From contig OX359265.1 of assembly GCA_947179155.2 (NCBI GenBank), forward strand, positions 56,803,040-56,867,039: a DNA stretch of 64,000 bases, written 5' to 3'. A program made the position numbers and the translations under genes. Below are positions 11,589 through 24,500 of this stretch, in pieces. Numbering within the stretch: the first letter of the stretch is position 1; each line of letters opens with the position of its first letter. This DNA comes from Hedera helix. Taxonomy: Eukaryota; Streptophyta; Magnoliopsida; Apiales; Araliaceae. The notes under the pieces are model-generated. The model saw only the letters and a program-made list of their open reading frames with translations, was not told the DNA's origin and did no database searches.

Positions 11589-12872
11589 ATGGATCTCATT
11601 GTCAAAAGAAGCCGAACAACCAAACAACTTTCCCTCACTTTATTTCCCGACCTCGAATCATCATCTATATCTGCTGATGAAGTCGCTTCCAATGAAGACC
11701 TCTTGACCGAAATCCTCTTGCATCTCCCAATAAGATCACTTGTCTACTTCAAATCTGTATCCAAGCATTGGCTCTCTCTCATCACCAACCCCCGCTTCTC
11801 TCTCCTCCGTAACGCCCTCCCCCTCACCGCCTCTGCCCTCTTCCTCCGTGTCTCTTCTTTTCCTAGAAAACCCGAGTACAAGTTTGTTCCTCTAGATAAT
11901 GACAACTGCAATAGCGCCCCCTTCAAAACCCTGAATTTTGTTCATGACCCTTTAGGCATAATAATTATACATTCCTGCAACGGCCTATTGTTATGTTCTA
12001 GTTGTCGAGGCATCAAATCAGAGCATAAATATTACATATACAACCCCACTACGAAGCAATTCACTATCCTCCCTCAACTTAGTGGTGCCGGGGTTTCGAG
12101 AGATGTTTGTGGTATGGGTTTAGCTTTTGACCCATCAAAATCACCTCACTATAAAGTTGTTTGTGTTAGCCGCTCCGAAATGTCTCATGGTCATTTTCAG
12201 ATTGAGATTTACTCCTCTGACTCTGGGCCTTGGAGGGTCTCTGGCCAACCATTTTCTGCGCATTTTGATACCAACTTCAGAAGTGGTGTTTACTGGAATG
12301 GTTCTATTCATTGGATGGATCATTGGGGAGGAAACTCAAATTCTTTGTATTTTAAGGCGGATGATGAGAGACTAGAAAAAATGCCTATGCATCCCCTTAT
12401 TCATGGCGATTTGGATGAGGATGAAATAGGGGATATGGCTTTAATGAAGGATTCGTATTTCGGGGAGTCCGATGACCATTTGCATCTTATTGAGGTCTAT
12501 GGTTACACGGCGGTGCTTGATGTATACGAGATGAAGAGAGATTATTCTGGTTGGTTTGTGAAGTACAAGGTCAATCTTAATGCGATTTTTAATGTTTTTC
12601 CTGAGATGATCAAGTGTCAACATGACTTAACAGGTGAAACTGATTATGCGGTTGCCGTAAAATCGCTTGTTAGGAGAGAGAAAAAAGACGGGGATGTTTC
12701 TTTCTTGGTATTGGAGATACCTGGTAAAGCTATACGCTATAATCTTGTGTCTAATAGTTTTGAGAAGCTCTGTGAATTTGCTCCAGCTGATACCATGTTT
12801 TCTGATGGTCTTCTAAGTTTTGGTGAATTCTCAGAAGCTTTTCAATACATCGGGTCCCTGGCTTGTGTTTGA
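11589..12872 (+). CDS. F-box protein with C-terminal F-box-associated region
   Basis: Substrate-receptor subunit of an SCF ubiquitin ligase, expected to bind SKP1/ASK through the F-box. Single exon, 427 residues from this ATG. The F-box lies at about residues 36-75 (NEDLLTEILLHLPIRSL, then FKSVSKHWLSLI), with the LP and the W/L positions of the motif. Downstream is a kelch-like F-box-associated region: SCNGLLLC, YYIYNPTTKQFTILP, MGLAFDPSKSPHYKVVC, GVYWNGSIHWM. These blocks match the large plant family related to At5g07610-type F-box proteins. The frame is open back to 11403 with an earlier ATG at 11421, but the added residues look unlike the family and a TATA-like site sits between. The substrate is unknown. 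Confidence 0.88.
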   Translation: MDLIVKRSRTTKQLSLTLFPDLESSSISADEVASNEDLLTEILLHLPIRSLVYFKSVSKHWLSLITNPRFSLLRNALPLTASALFLRVSSFPRKPEYKFVPLDNDNCNSAPFKTLNFVHDPLGIIIIHSCNGLLLCSSCRGIKSEHKYYIYNPTTKQFTILPQLSGAGVSRDVCGMGLAFDPSKSPHYKVVCVSRSEMSHGHFQIEIYSSDSGPWRVSGQPFSAHFDTNFRSGVYWNGSIHWMDHWGGNSNSLYFKADDERLEKMPMHPLIHGDLDEDEIGDMALMKDSYFGESDDHLHLIEVYGYTAVLDVYEMKRDYSGWFVKYKVNLNAIFNVFPEMIKCQHDLTGETDYAVAVKSLVRREKKDGDVSFLVLEIPGKAIRYNLVSNSFEKLCEFAPADTMFSDGLLSFGEFSEAFQYIGSLACV

Positions 12873-13429
12873 CTGCTGGAATTTTAGGCATGATTGCTTT
12901 AGTACTGTGTGTGTGTGTTTGGTTTGTACTAGAATTGGCAATATGGGTTTCTACCCATTGGGCAGCCCATATCCGCCTATAATAAATAAGTTTGAGTTAA
13001 TTATTGCAAGTTAAAAAATATAAATGATCTCTACTTCGTTATGCATGAATCAACCTTTTTAAAAATATTGATTAAGAGCACTTCAGCATCTCAATTGAGC
13101 TTTTTAGAAAACTTTCACATTTATCCTTCCCTGATAATCCATCTAGACTGAGAGAAAGTAATACGAAATTTTAGAGAGGGAATGAGTGATATGAAATTTT
13201 AGAGAGACACTCTAAAAATACGTTTGTAAATTAAATAAGTTATGTTTAATATAAATTGCTATTAGACGAATAAGATTTTTAAGTGCTTTTGAATTTTCTT
13301 GCACTCTAAACGTACCAAACGCCAAGTAACCAAACAAGTCCTAATGTAGAATTATTATGTGGTGATTTCAGTTTTTTGGTGTTTCAAGTTTGACATGTAA
13401 TATTGTTGCTTTTTGATGGAGAGTGTTAT
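12873..13429. other. 3' flank of the F-box gene
   Basis: AT-rich spacer with a (GT)n patch near 12907-12919 and no convincing gene or RNA. It presumably contains the F-box 3' UTR. It ends at the target duplication of the LTR-like element. Confidence 0.4.
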
Positions 13430-15653
13430 TGTAACACCCCCTTTAGGGGTGTCCATCGGTAAAAAATTGAACCGGTATCGAATTAAATTTATCGCTAAAA
13501 CAAGAACCGAAACCGAACTGAATTACCGGTTTCGGTACCGGTTCGGTACAAATTCGATTCGATATTTTCGGTTCGGTTTTTGATTTTTACCGATTAGCAA
13601 TATATATAATTATTATTAATTATATATATAATAATATATATAATTATTATTAATTATATAATAATTAATATAAATTTATTATTATATTATGTAATTCGGT
13701 TCTTTCGTTATTACCGAATCGAACCGAAATTCAAAAATGTTCATACCGCTACCGGTACTGAAAAATATAAAAAATCGAAAAAATCGGTACCGAAAAAACC
13801 AATACCGATCGGTTCGGTAAAAAACCGAAAAGTTTGAACACCCCTAACCCCTTTCTCGAATTGGAAAGTGCGGTTACGCACAAAACACAACAAAACTAAC
13901 AAACTGCTATCCAAAAATTTTAATATGCAACCGAATAGTCTAAATAAATAGCCGACTAGTTCAAATATTATCTGTGTATTACAATAATACTTAGAAATCA
14001 AAATATCAAATCATACACAAAATATCTAAACTATTTACATAAATAAAGCTCTCTTCACATTTACCCTTACTCCTTCTAATTACATGCCGAAAGAAAAACA
14101 CAGCATGAGCCAAATGTCCAGTACGGATATAGAGTGTAAGAAAATAAGAACTAAAATGAATAACAAAATCAACTGAACTAATCTGAATAACATAATAGGT
14201 CGAATCAAATGGTTGGGGTGATTTCATACCGAGCTCAGAACAAAACAGAACAGAAATATACATCGGACTGTGCAATCCAGATCTATGTAAAATCGAAAGG
14301 TGTGTTTGACACAAATAACACCAAACCGCAAAACAGAACAGAATGCTAGGGCCGACTCATACACCTTCCACAACAAAACACCAATTGACCAACTCCCATT
14401 TGAGTCCACACACAAAATGAAGATGCCATGGACTAATCACACTGCCATAGAAGTGTCATGTCTCGGTGCCAAGAATGCATGCTTGTGGTATCCCCACAGG
14501 TGGTTATAGCTCAAGTATACCCTACGGTATATTCTAACAAAAATATCATGTCATAATATATGCGACACAATACAAACAAAATAGGTTTTAATACGCGCAT
14601 GCTAAACCGAAACGAATTAATACAAAGTTCTTAAAATATATTAGCATGTACGTTTCTACAAAATCAAAATAAATACTAGACATGCTCGCTAAGTCCAAAT
14701 AGTACAAGTTACGAATTTTTGGATATTTAAAACCAAACAATTATATCATAAACATTTGACTATGAATAATATATCGAAATAATATCTGAATTATAATTGA
14801 GAGACAAAACGAATAAATCAAAATTAAAGAAATATCACTGAAGGAGTACGAAATCCGTACTTGGAATATGAAATCCGTACTTGGAATAAGTAATATAATA
14901 TCTGAAATTATATTCTAAAAGCGATTCGTTAAATTTCCTCCGTCGGAACTAATTAAACAAAATAAATGAATGAATAAATAAATAGTTAATTAATTGATAA
15001 GTTTTACATATTTTCTTTCTCTTTGACGAATTCGAAATCTTTTCGTTCTAAACAAAATTCTACCTAAAGTTATATATATTTTAATCATATATAATATTTT
15101 AATAATTAACAACCTTCATATTCCAAAATAAATTGAAGTATTTTTACAAAAATATTCTTTCTATTTTTAATTATGTTACAAACAATTATTATTATTATTA
15201 TGTTAAAACTCTAAAGTTACAAAAATAATAATTTAATATCTCAAATTGCTAATTACTAACAATGATATACCAAATATATATATATTAACAAACTAAATAG
15301 CATACCAAAATTAAAACTACAAAATTAAAACAAATACATAAAATTAAATAATTACATAAAGAAAGAAAAAGAGACATACCCGAAATTATGAGGTTCGCAG
15401 TCCGCTCACGTCCTCGACACCAACGTTTTTAATTAGGGAGGTCCTTACTAAAAAGGTTCTCACACAAAAAAGTTTTTTCAAATTAGGTAAAACTTTAATA
15501 TTTAGGTGACATTTTTTTTTTTTCAAATTGGGTAAAACTTTAATATTTGGGTGATTAAAAACTAAATGGGTAAGTCTATATGTATAAAAAGGGGAAGAGA
15601 GAGAGTTTTAATAAATGGGTGACATGAGACTCTAAAAACAACCGGGTATTACA
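13430..15653. mobile_element. Solo-LTR-like element (TG...CA), 2.2 kb, with nested hAT insertion
   Basis: The sequence begins TGTAACACCC and ends GGGTATTACA, short inverted termini of the TG...CA type, and is flanked by the 5-bp direct repeat GTTAT (13425-13429 and 15654-15658). This is the signature of an LTR-retrotransposon insertion. No gag or pol frames are present. It is either a solo LTR left by recombination or a non-coding derivative. A 402-bp hAT element sits 14 bp inside its left end. Confidence 0.6.
13444..13845. mobile_element. hAT-like MITE rich in GGTTCGGT motifs, nested in the LTR
   Basis: The ends TAGGGGTGTCCA and, in reverse, TAGGGGTGTTCAAAC are inverted repeats. The flanks ACCCCCTT (13436-13443) and ACCCCTTT (13846-13853) form a near-perfect 8-bp duplication. 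The interior has repeated CCGAACCG / CGGTTCGG patches on both arms and an AT-rich centre of TAATTATTATTAAT units. No coding capacity. Confidence 0.6.
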
Positions 15654-15946
15654 GTTATGTTTTTTAAGGCCTTTAATAATAGTTCTCTGTCCGGAATAAG
15701 GTATTACCACAGTTTTTGTTAGTAAATTTAATTAGTTGCTAGCACGAATTTTCAGTACTGAGCAAATTTGATAGTGCTGTGTTAATTAATTATGCAAGGA
15801 CATATGTATGAGATCAGATGAATCCCTCTCGTGAAATATGAAGCTCTGCGCAACGGGTGGCAATTATTCATTGCGACAATATATTTTTGTCATTGTATAT
15901 AAGTATCAAATTAAAGAGTAATAACAATTACAGAATTAGGAATCTG

Positions 15947-16981
15947 TTAATTGCCACTCAGACGATGGCTCCTCCCTTGGAAAACTCCTCCTGCTGCTGC
16001 AGCCGGATTTGATTCTGTTGGGCTGCTTGTTTGTGCTTGCGCTGGAGTGCTTCTTCTCCCGTTGAGCCGGTAGCTTCTCCCGCTGAAAATAACCTCAGCT
16101 GAATCATGTTTTCTTACAGGGGCGTTAATTTGGTATCCCTCCCCCCAAAATGCAACCAGCTTGTGACTAGAAACGGGTTAAAGAATTACACGTTTATAAT
16201 AAACAGTAAATATAAAAAAAATTACAGCAAAGTAATAGGAGTAAACGTGTTTAGTAAAGGATACACCCAGTAAGGAGTCTTGCAGTAATTTCTTCCGGTG
16301 GCAAGGGGGTAAATTACTGTCAAGAAGTAAAACAAATGTCCTGCTGCCATCCCAAGCAAATCTGGCTTCAATGGATTCCCAAGTATCAAATCTATTCCAA
16401 GCATATACCAAGGAAGGTAGAACCCCTACGCGAAAAACATTAATTAATTAGAGATCAAATTAAAATGATTTGCATAAAAATTAAAACTATTATATAAAAT
16501 TGAACAAAAATAAATTATTACCCTCAATTCGAAAAGACCATGAATATTAAGGCGATCGTTAGGGAACTCTCGGCCCCAAACATAGACGATCATAAAGACC
16601 AAGGAAGCTCCCATGAAGGGAGAGCGTAGAAAAGGAATAGCTGCCATTACCAGCAGAGACAGGGCTCCAGAAAAGAACATCCATACATAATCTGCTGTCC
16701 TCTTGTCAAAGGGTCCCCTCTCTAATGAAACTCCATGCCTTAATCTATATGTTCAACATACACACACACACACTCAACTATTAACACAGATCGAGAGAAG
16801 AGAACAGAGTGATCTGTTCTTTATAATTATATGGAATATAAAAATATAATTTACCCAAAAGAAAAGGATTAAAAAAAAAAAAAATAGAGTACAAATATAC
16901 TTACATGATTAATAGGCGAAATGCGAATGTGAGTGAATATGGACCAATGAAGAGGAAGTTGGTAATGAGTCTCCAAACCTG

Positions 16982-17019
<38 letters not shown>

Positions 17020-17490
17020 ACCAGAAAAATAAATACATGCAGTTTTGCTCAATTGCAATTTAAGATGATGATACGTGCATACAGATATACATATATATAC
17101 AAAATTTAAAGTACCTGAAATCTCTTTATGACGTCACCATAATTTAGAGCTATATCCCAGGGGTTGTAGAGACCAAGATGATAGGCGCCTGAGACCATCA
17201 AACAGGTGACTGCATACGTTTTTGCCACTGGTGGCAAAGATTGGTAGTATCTGCAAATTAAGACAAAAAATTAATACACATTTAAAATAAATTATATATG
17301 ACGATCACATAATATAACTAAATTCTTAGACCACGCTAATTCCGCATAGAGAACATATAATATAATCAGAATTTTTTGTTATAAGAAAAGAAAAAGGGCA
17401 GGACTTTGATCGTCCTCTGTTTCTTTAGTTCAGAAAATTATAGTAAAAAAAGTTCGAGAGACAGAAGACTTGCTGCATTGGAGAAGACAT
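15947..17490 (-). CDS. Derlin-1 type protein (ER-associated degradation)
   Basis: Rhomboid-like inactive membrane protein of the ER that helps export misfolded proteins to CDC48/p97 and the proteasome. Proposed exons, high to low: 17474-17490, 17115-17250, 16905-16978, 16522-16744, 16265-16425, 15947-16166. All phases agree, giving 276 residues, close to plant Derlin-1. Visible family features: start MSSP, then YYQSLPPVAK; the Derlin WR motif in VWRLITNF; LERGPFDKRTADYVWMFF; the G-x3-G helix LLGMAAGHLFYF; YPLATGRNYCKTPYWVHK. The C-terminal tail has two SHP-like CDC48-binding boxes, FSGRSYRLNG and FQGRSHRLSG. Exon 1 codes only 17 nt. Its intron (17251-17473) starts with GC (A|GCAAGT), the only donor that keeps the frame. 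A conventional GT two bases away would frameshift the protein. Confidence 0.88.
16984..17016. repeat. (AT)n microsatellite in a Derlin intron
   Basis: An AT dinucleotide run of about 33 bp lies six bases beyond the acceptor boundary of the third Derlin exon, so it sits at the very 3' end of the preceding intron on the minus strand, in the pyrimidine-tract position. Confidence 0.85.
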
Positions 17491-18227
17491 TGTAGTATTT
17501 GTGTTTCTTAATTTTCTTGGTAAGGATATATATACATATATGTGTGCGCGCGCGCGCACGCCTGTGTGTAATGGACGGATGAGTCGATGAATGGACTGAT
17601 TTTATTACATTGAAAATTTCAAAAGGAAAAGACATTAATAAACTAATCAAGTCAAGTCACACAGTGGGAAGACCGCTGTTAGAAAATGCATTTTTCCATC
17701 GTTATTATTGAAATGTTTGATTCTCCTACTTGTCGCACATACTTTATTTGCCGGCCGTGTAGTGTACTTCACGCCTAAAGGTTTCAAGAAAATATATATA
17801 TATTTTTTAGGGCCATTAAATATTTCATTTCATTGTTATTTTTTGACATTAGCGTGAGGGGTACACTCCAAATAACAAATTACAATCCATAACCAAGATC
17901 ATAGTACACAACGGAATATTATGAAATTTAATATATTAAATATTAAAAAAAAAATTGACAAACTGAGGGAGTATACATATTAAAAACTGGGTTAACTTGG
18001 GAGTTTCTTCAAACCATGTTCTTTGTACCCAAATAAAAATGTATTTGAAAAAATTGAACATAATTCGACCTTGTGGATTGGGTTGCTTCTATTCGTCTCT
18101 TATGAGTCTATGTATTGCTTGTAACGTTTAACAGCAGATAAATATGATTGAAGATGTTGAATCATACAGAGTATCCCTAGCAAGGATAAGTAATTTATCC
18201 AAGATGTCACTTTTCTGAGGGGTTATA
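17491..18227. other. Derlin upstream region / ceramide kinase downstream region
   Basis: Spacer between two genes on the minus strand; it must hold the Derlin promoter and the 3' flank of the ceramide kinase gene. It contains a short (GC/GT) alternating tract (GTGTGCGCGCGCGCGC near 17541), able to form Z-DNA, about 50 bp upstream of the Derlin start. No gene was recognised. Confidence 0.4.
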
Positions 18228-18619
18228 TCAAACTTCAGGGCCAGCAGCGAATAAGCTCACAAGGCCTCGGAATACTTGTGCCAAAAGTTGATGCTCACCA
18301 TCCACATTCCATTGTACTCTCTTTGCCGAAAGATGTGAATGTGAAAGCTAATGTCTATATACAAGAGGATAAGTCAGACTAAGATCATGATTATAGTAGG
18401 AGAAAATGGGTAGAAATAGTCGGAATATACGTACTTTATGGTGCTCCACAAACTCAAAGTTCAGGGGATTTCCACCCTTCCTTGCAAGCTGAGTAAGGTG
18501 CCTGCATATATCAAAGATTGATGAATAGAGTTTCTATGATACCTTTGAAAGAAGTATATACTCCTACCATCAATGATAGCAACTCTTGTCTAAAATTTAT
18601 ATAAACAGAAATAAAGTAA

Positions 18620-18685
18620 ACACAAACTATATCAGGTGTGATAAATATTCTGACACAAACTATATCAGGTGTGATAAATATTCTG
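18620..18685. repeat. 33-bp perfect tandem duplication
   Basis: The unit beginning ACACAAACTATATCAGG and ending AATATTCTG is present twice without change (18620-18652, 18653-18685) in an intron of the ceramide kinase gene. The lack of divergence suggests a recent slippage event. Confidence 0.9.
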
Positions 18686-21044
18686 TTATTGGAGACAATT
18701 TTTTGGAGGTGGTAGATGGACCTCATTCAGTTCTTAGTGTGCATAAAAACACATGCCGATCTTAGGTTCAGGTATGACCTACTGTTCAACGGAAAGCAGA
18801 CTGCAAAAGATTTTATGATATTTACAGAGAGGAGACTCATAAACTAACACAGATAGGAGAGAGAGATCTATACATAGACGAGATACAAACTAACCGATGA
18901 GAGCGAGAGCGAGAGAGAGAGAGAGAGAGATACGTACTTACCACATAAAATACATGAGGGAATTCCTTAATCAAATATAATTTCACTTAGAAAAAGTCAA
19001 AAGATCAATACATAGGGAGGGAGAGAAAGATATTACCACAAATAAAATGCACGGGGGCAGTCCTTAATTAATATAAGGTGTAGGAAACCATCTGAAAGAT
19101 GTGCATCAACTGAACCATCAGGCGCCTTTTCGTTCCGACAAGAGATTACAGCAGCACCAACACTAAGAAAATACCCTTTGGACCTCAACCATTTTGATTC
19201 TTGTGAGTGTGGTGCTTTCTCAGGAAGCTCAGTTGACATATGAACCGGTTTGGTGTTGCAAACATTGCATTTAACACGACAAGCCACTCGTTGGGATTTT
19301 TTTGGTAATCCCCAGAATGTTTTTGTTCACGCACCATGAACACCATTTTCAGGAGCCAAAATTGTGTTATCTGATTTAACTTCCACATATGCTACTTCTG
19401 CTTCGTATGAACTGATGGAAAACAAAACTAAAATTAACAATTAAATGAAGAAATTACTGTAGTATAAATAGGACTTCTATCCCAACAAGTATATAGTCAG
19501 TCTCAGTGTAGGCAAGGAGGAGGGTCAAGTCACTCCAGGACCCCAGTGGTTCTGCCACCTTTAAGGTAACACCTACTTTCCCTTGGGCGATACAGTTGTA
19601 AGGAATGGGTCTGAATATCAGTATGGATCATATTCCTTGAGTTTGAGGTGAACCATATCCAATCACTTCAGTGTATTGCAAAGACGGTCAAATGTGGTGT
19701 CTGTAGGCATTCCGTACCTACTAATGATAGAACTAACACTATATAGCAAACCTTTTCTAAGGAGAATCAAGATACAATCACCGGACAGAAATCACGACCT
19801 ACAGATAAACTAATGACTGTTTCCCTGGGGCTTTCCTGTTTATTTACGTAAAACTTATTAACCAACTAAGCACAAAAAGTAATTCAAAACAAACTACAAT
19901 ACTTGAACACATAATAGGACCTAACTATGAAGATCAAATCTCCTTCCATCTCCATTTTGATGTAGGCTAATGGAAAACTATGGAAAAATAAACTATGATT
20001 TAAACTCCACGTTTAAATCATTAGGGTCTCTCAAGGGTACAAATCAACATTAAGATAGATAAAATACCTCTACAGCATGAATAAAATAATCAATATCGAT
20101 AGTCTGTAGTCTATCACACTTGTGGGGATCGCATCACTATTTAAAGAGACTCAAAACTCTAATACTATTTAGGGAATAATAAAAGGACTAAACGACTAAA
20201 ATACCCTTATTAATAATTCCTAATCGCTAATTAATATATTAAATCTCCACTAATAAACAAATTACAACAATTACTATTACATTAAACATACTAGAAACTC
20301 TAAATAACAAATATAAAAATGTTTTGCTTTGCTCTTGACTTAGGGATCACATTAGCTACCATTTGAAATCAAGCATGCAAGAAAATTCAAATGATTCCCA
20401 TTGATTGTTTAACAAGGTCTTAAATAAGGTAACATTATAGGAAAAACTTCAATTGATTTTTCAAGATTCCAAACAAACAAATACAGTTGACAAAGAGATA
20501 TACTCATAAGCTGTGTCTAAAGAACAACTACCATAATTTGTTTAATAAGGTCTTATATAAGATAATGTTACAGGTAAGACTCATATGGGTTTTACAATTT
20601 TCAAAAACAATAAAATACAGCAGACAAAGAAATATACCTGTGTCTTAGGAGCACCTTCATTCCTGTATAATCATATCTCTTGGGCCCCATCCACCGATAT
20701 CTTTCACTCTTTGTAATGACATCACCATAAAATCCATACCTGCTAATATCAAGCAAATCAATAAAAGGAAATGATGGTTCTAAATTTTATTTTACAACAT
20801 AGAAAGTATGGAGAGTATATTTTCCACTATCCATCTTTCTTGACCCTAAAATGCACCTAAAGTGTCCACAGTTAAAAACATGGGGTTTCTTGTTGACTAG
20901 TCTTACATACAACAAAATGACTCGAGGAGATTACAGGATTAAACTTTATCGGATTTTATACCAAGATGCGAATAAGAAGTAAAAAAAGCAAACATGATTA
21001 TCAAATCCCCCCACCCCCCTCAATTTACTTAAAATTCTATTGCA

Positions 21045-21560
21045 CAAGCATGAGTATAACCTCGCTTTATGTTTATGATTTACAAAGAGCCTTTGGTTAT
21101 ACAACCAATGACTAAGATCAAATCTAATCAAATCTAATTAAAGGCTAGGATTGACTACTTGCAATCATTCTCAAAAGTATACAGGATATTTACTAAGTAT
21201 AATAAATTATATGAATAAATCTAGAACACTATATACGGAATCGTAGTATGCGAAAGAAGATTCTAGGGAGTGCCAACCATGTAGTCAAATGTACGCTTTG
21301 TGTAAGATATAACATGGCGTAATCTCATTGAAAACGCGCTTGTTGTGACACTAAGCTTAAAAACAACTCAACTAGTTCTAACTATATCTCAACCAGTTTT
21401 AACTATATCTTATTATAAAGCTATTCCCAGCATTCCGTAATACGTATTTCTTACCAACTAAGAGATACGTTTTTTATTCCCACTTTCATTCAACGTACCG
21501 CATCGAACGATGATCTACGTAACTTTGAACCAAACTAACAAAGTAAAGTGGACACGCAAA
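21045..21560 (-). repeat. Interspersed repeat, copy 1 (matches 51240-51735 inverted)
   Basis: Read on the minus strand this stretch shares several ordered blocks with 51240-51735: ATTGGTTGTAT, TTTGTAAATCATAAA, the paired AGATATAGTTAAAAC motifs, TCACAACA followed by ACGTCATG/ACGCCATG, and TTTAGTTGGTA-like blocks. The blocks occur in the same order but diverged. The TATAAG/TGTAAATCATAAAGC style resembles the end of a Copia LTR, but no certain termini were found. It lies in a ceramide kinase intron. Confidence 0.55.
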
Positions 21561-24500
21561 ATAGACACCCTGAGACGTACTAAAAGGGATGCACCCAAAA
21601 GCACAAAATAAAAAAATATGAACCACGCATGAGCAAAATTAACTCTCTTCTTATTGTATAATATACATAATGATGAGAAATTACCCAGCAAATGAAGCTG
21701 CATAACGCACATAATGCTCTTCCTTTGATGTAGAAGTAGTTTTCTGCCTTACAATCTGAGCAATGTCGAGACTGACTCTTTTGCCCAGGACAATATGCAA
21801 TGCTGATGTTATTGGATCTCGGGCTCCAGTGGTGCTGATAGGCTCTCAACTAAGACAATAATGTCATATCATGTATAGTACTTAAATTACCAACACTCTC
21901 AGTGAGCTCTCCTACTGAAATAGCTAAGTTCTATCATCATATCAATGCTAAATTATACTTTGTATCAACTTCTACTGTTTGAAGGAAAAGGCCGAGTAAA
22001 TCGCGATATATAGGAGATAATGACAAAATGTCAAATGAGAGAGAGAAAAGGTGATATATCGGTGAGTATACATGGGCTACTTTTACAAAAATTGAGAATA
22101 CAAAATAATTAATGTTCGACTCAGAGTAAATGCCTTGAAAAAAACTGATAGAACTCTTTTACAAGTTTTTTGTCTTTATTAAATTTCTATTCTGGTTGAT
22201 GGTCACAAAAGGTGATTCATTTAACTTCATCAACAGGAATCCATGTCATAAAGGACTTATGATTTATGCCTAACCTAACAGATAACACATAATAACTCCT
22301 CTCATCGGTCATACATCAAGATTCTTTACTCGGAACACTAGCTAAAGATGAATGAGAGAGAGTGGAGCAAGATCTGCAACCGCCAATCAAACTGAAGCTT
22401 ATATAATGTCCATAATAAGGGATGTATGCTCAGAGTTATGCTTTCTGCCTTATGATCAAGCCTAATCGATCAATGGACTCAATGTTGGAGCTCTTGAATC
22501 CCCAGTTAGACTGAGGGCTGAGGTGACAATTATGTAATTTAAACATAGCAACTGTTGTTAAATTGTATGGTAAATTAGAGAGTACATATCCCAAATCCTC
22601 AACTCACATTACCTTTTTCTATCCCGTTTCAATGGTTCATTAATTCTAATTTCCAATTGAATAGTTCATTTAGAGATATTCAAATTTGTTAAAGATAGCC
22701 ACTCTAATTTTTTTATTTTATTTTTTGTTTTTTTACCAGAATAGTCAAAAGTTCAAATCACATTCATTTTTGAATGGGCACTTTTAATAGCTGATGAGTA
22801 AATTATTATGCATTTGCATTGGTCTTCTTTAGCCTAAATAGTCCGTATGCTCAAGCATGAAGGATGTTTCTGGTCTTCCAGTTTTATCCCAGTAAATGGT
22901 CTCCTCTGTTTTCATACCACTTGGCATTACCTGCAACACTACATCCTCTGTTTCAACATTTTGAACAGAACTTTCATCATATATGTTTCTTGCATGCTAG
23001 TATAAGAAAGCAGTGGTGTGAGCCTATATGAAGTAAGCTTCACATCTATATAATTTGCCTTGAGAAATATCTAAGCCTTGCTAAATCTCCTCTGCCATCT
23101 TAACAGAAGAGGCAAAAATACAATCATAATATGTCAAAATTATCATGAAAAACATTATTGATGAACAAACCAATTTGAAGCTAGAAATGAAATAACTTAT
23201 ATTTCTTAAACAGGTAAAGAAGTAAAAGACAACAGCAACACAAGAAAATACCACATCACAATAGCATCAGTAGAACCTGCAGGAATAAGTCCAAATCTAA
23301 ACTGTTCATTTGGAAGAGAAAAGTCAGCTTCTCGATCTGCTCATACAAAAACAAAAGCGACAGTCAGAAAAAAGAAATTCTCTGATATTAGAAATTTAAG
23401 TCAGAAATATTGTACAGACAAGTGTGTGTGTGCGCCGTTTTTGTTTTCCCTCCCTTTCTTCATTTGTTACAGAATTTTGCAGGTAAGTTTATTGTAGTTT
23501 GCCATTTTAAGTGTAATCAAATTTATTTATATATAAAATAACTAACCTGTGGCGCCTTTATCATCTTCAGCTCCTGTTAGTTCAGATACAACCATAATAA
23601 GTGCTTCTGACAGTTATTAAATCTTATATAATCCTGAACTCCTAACAAGATTTACACGAAATAACGCGTACTATGATTTGTGATCCAATAAGTTTTGAAC
23701 TCGGCAGAAGAGGAGACTGGTCTCCAATCTGATCAGAAGGCTCCACACCATTTTCATCAGCATTCTGAACCAAAATATTGTCATCATCATCAACGGAATG
23801 ACTGAAATCAGTAGGGGATGGGGGTAAGGAGCCTTGTGCCTTGACAAGAGAAGTCCGTTAAGGATTTCATTGAAAAAGCCATCACCACCCTGAAGCCAAA
23901 TAATATAGAAAACATCCACAAAGCAGATAATTAGCTGCAAGCATCACTTGGTACTTGGCATGCTGAAAATGCAGACTAGGGAGTGAGAATATGTCATGTT
24001 AAAAGTTCAAACTCATCAAAAGCATAAGACAGACAGATTTAGCTCAAGGAACTAGTTTATATGCTGCAGTTCACTTAAAAAATAACTTGACCTATGTGAT
24101 GTATTGAGGACACTAAAAAAAACATAACTATGTGGAAAAGGTGTTAAAAGTTAATAATAATTGAAACAAACCAAATAAATAATTTCTCATGGTATCAGCC
24201 TCAAGTTGGCCATATCCTAAAGGTACCAACTATGACACACTTTCACCAAACAGTAATTGCTAATCTCCTTCTCTCGCTTTAAAATATAGATGAAATTCTT
24301 AAGCTGTTTTCCCTATTATTTTAAGAACCAACAGTTCTTGAACTTACAATTTGAGTGTACTAATTGAAGTTAGTTACTATTAACAAAAAGCTAAGGGTTA
24401 CCAGATGTAAAATGGCCGGAAGTGTGCTTCAAGCTGAATCAGTTCATGAATTAGTGAACCAATCTAATTAAAGCTTCATTTAAGTAAATAAAAACTGAAG

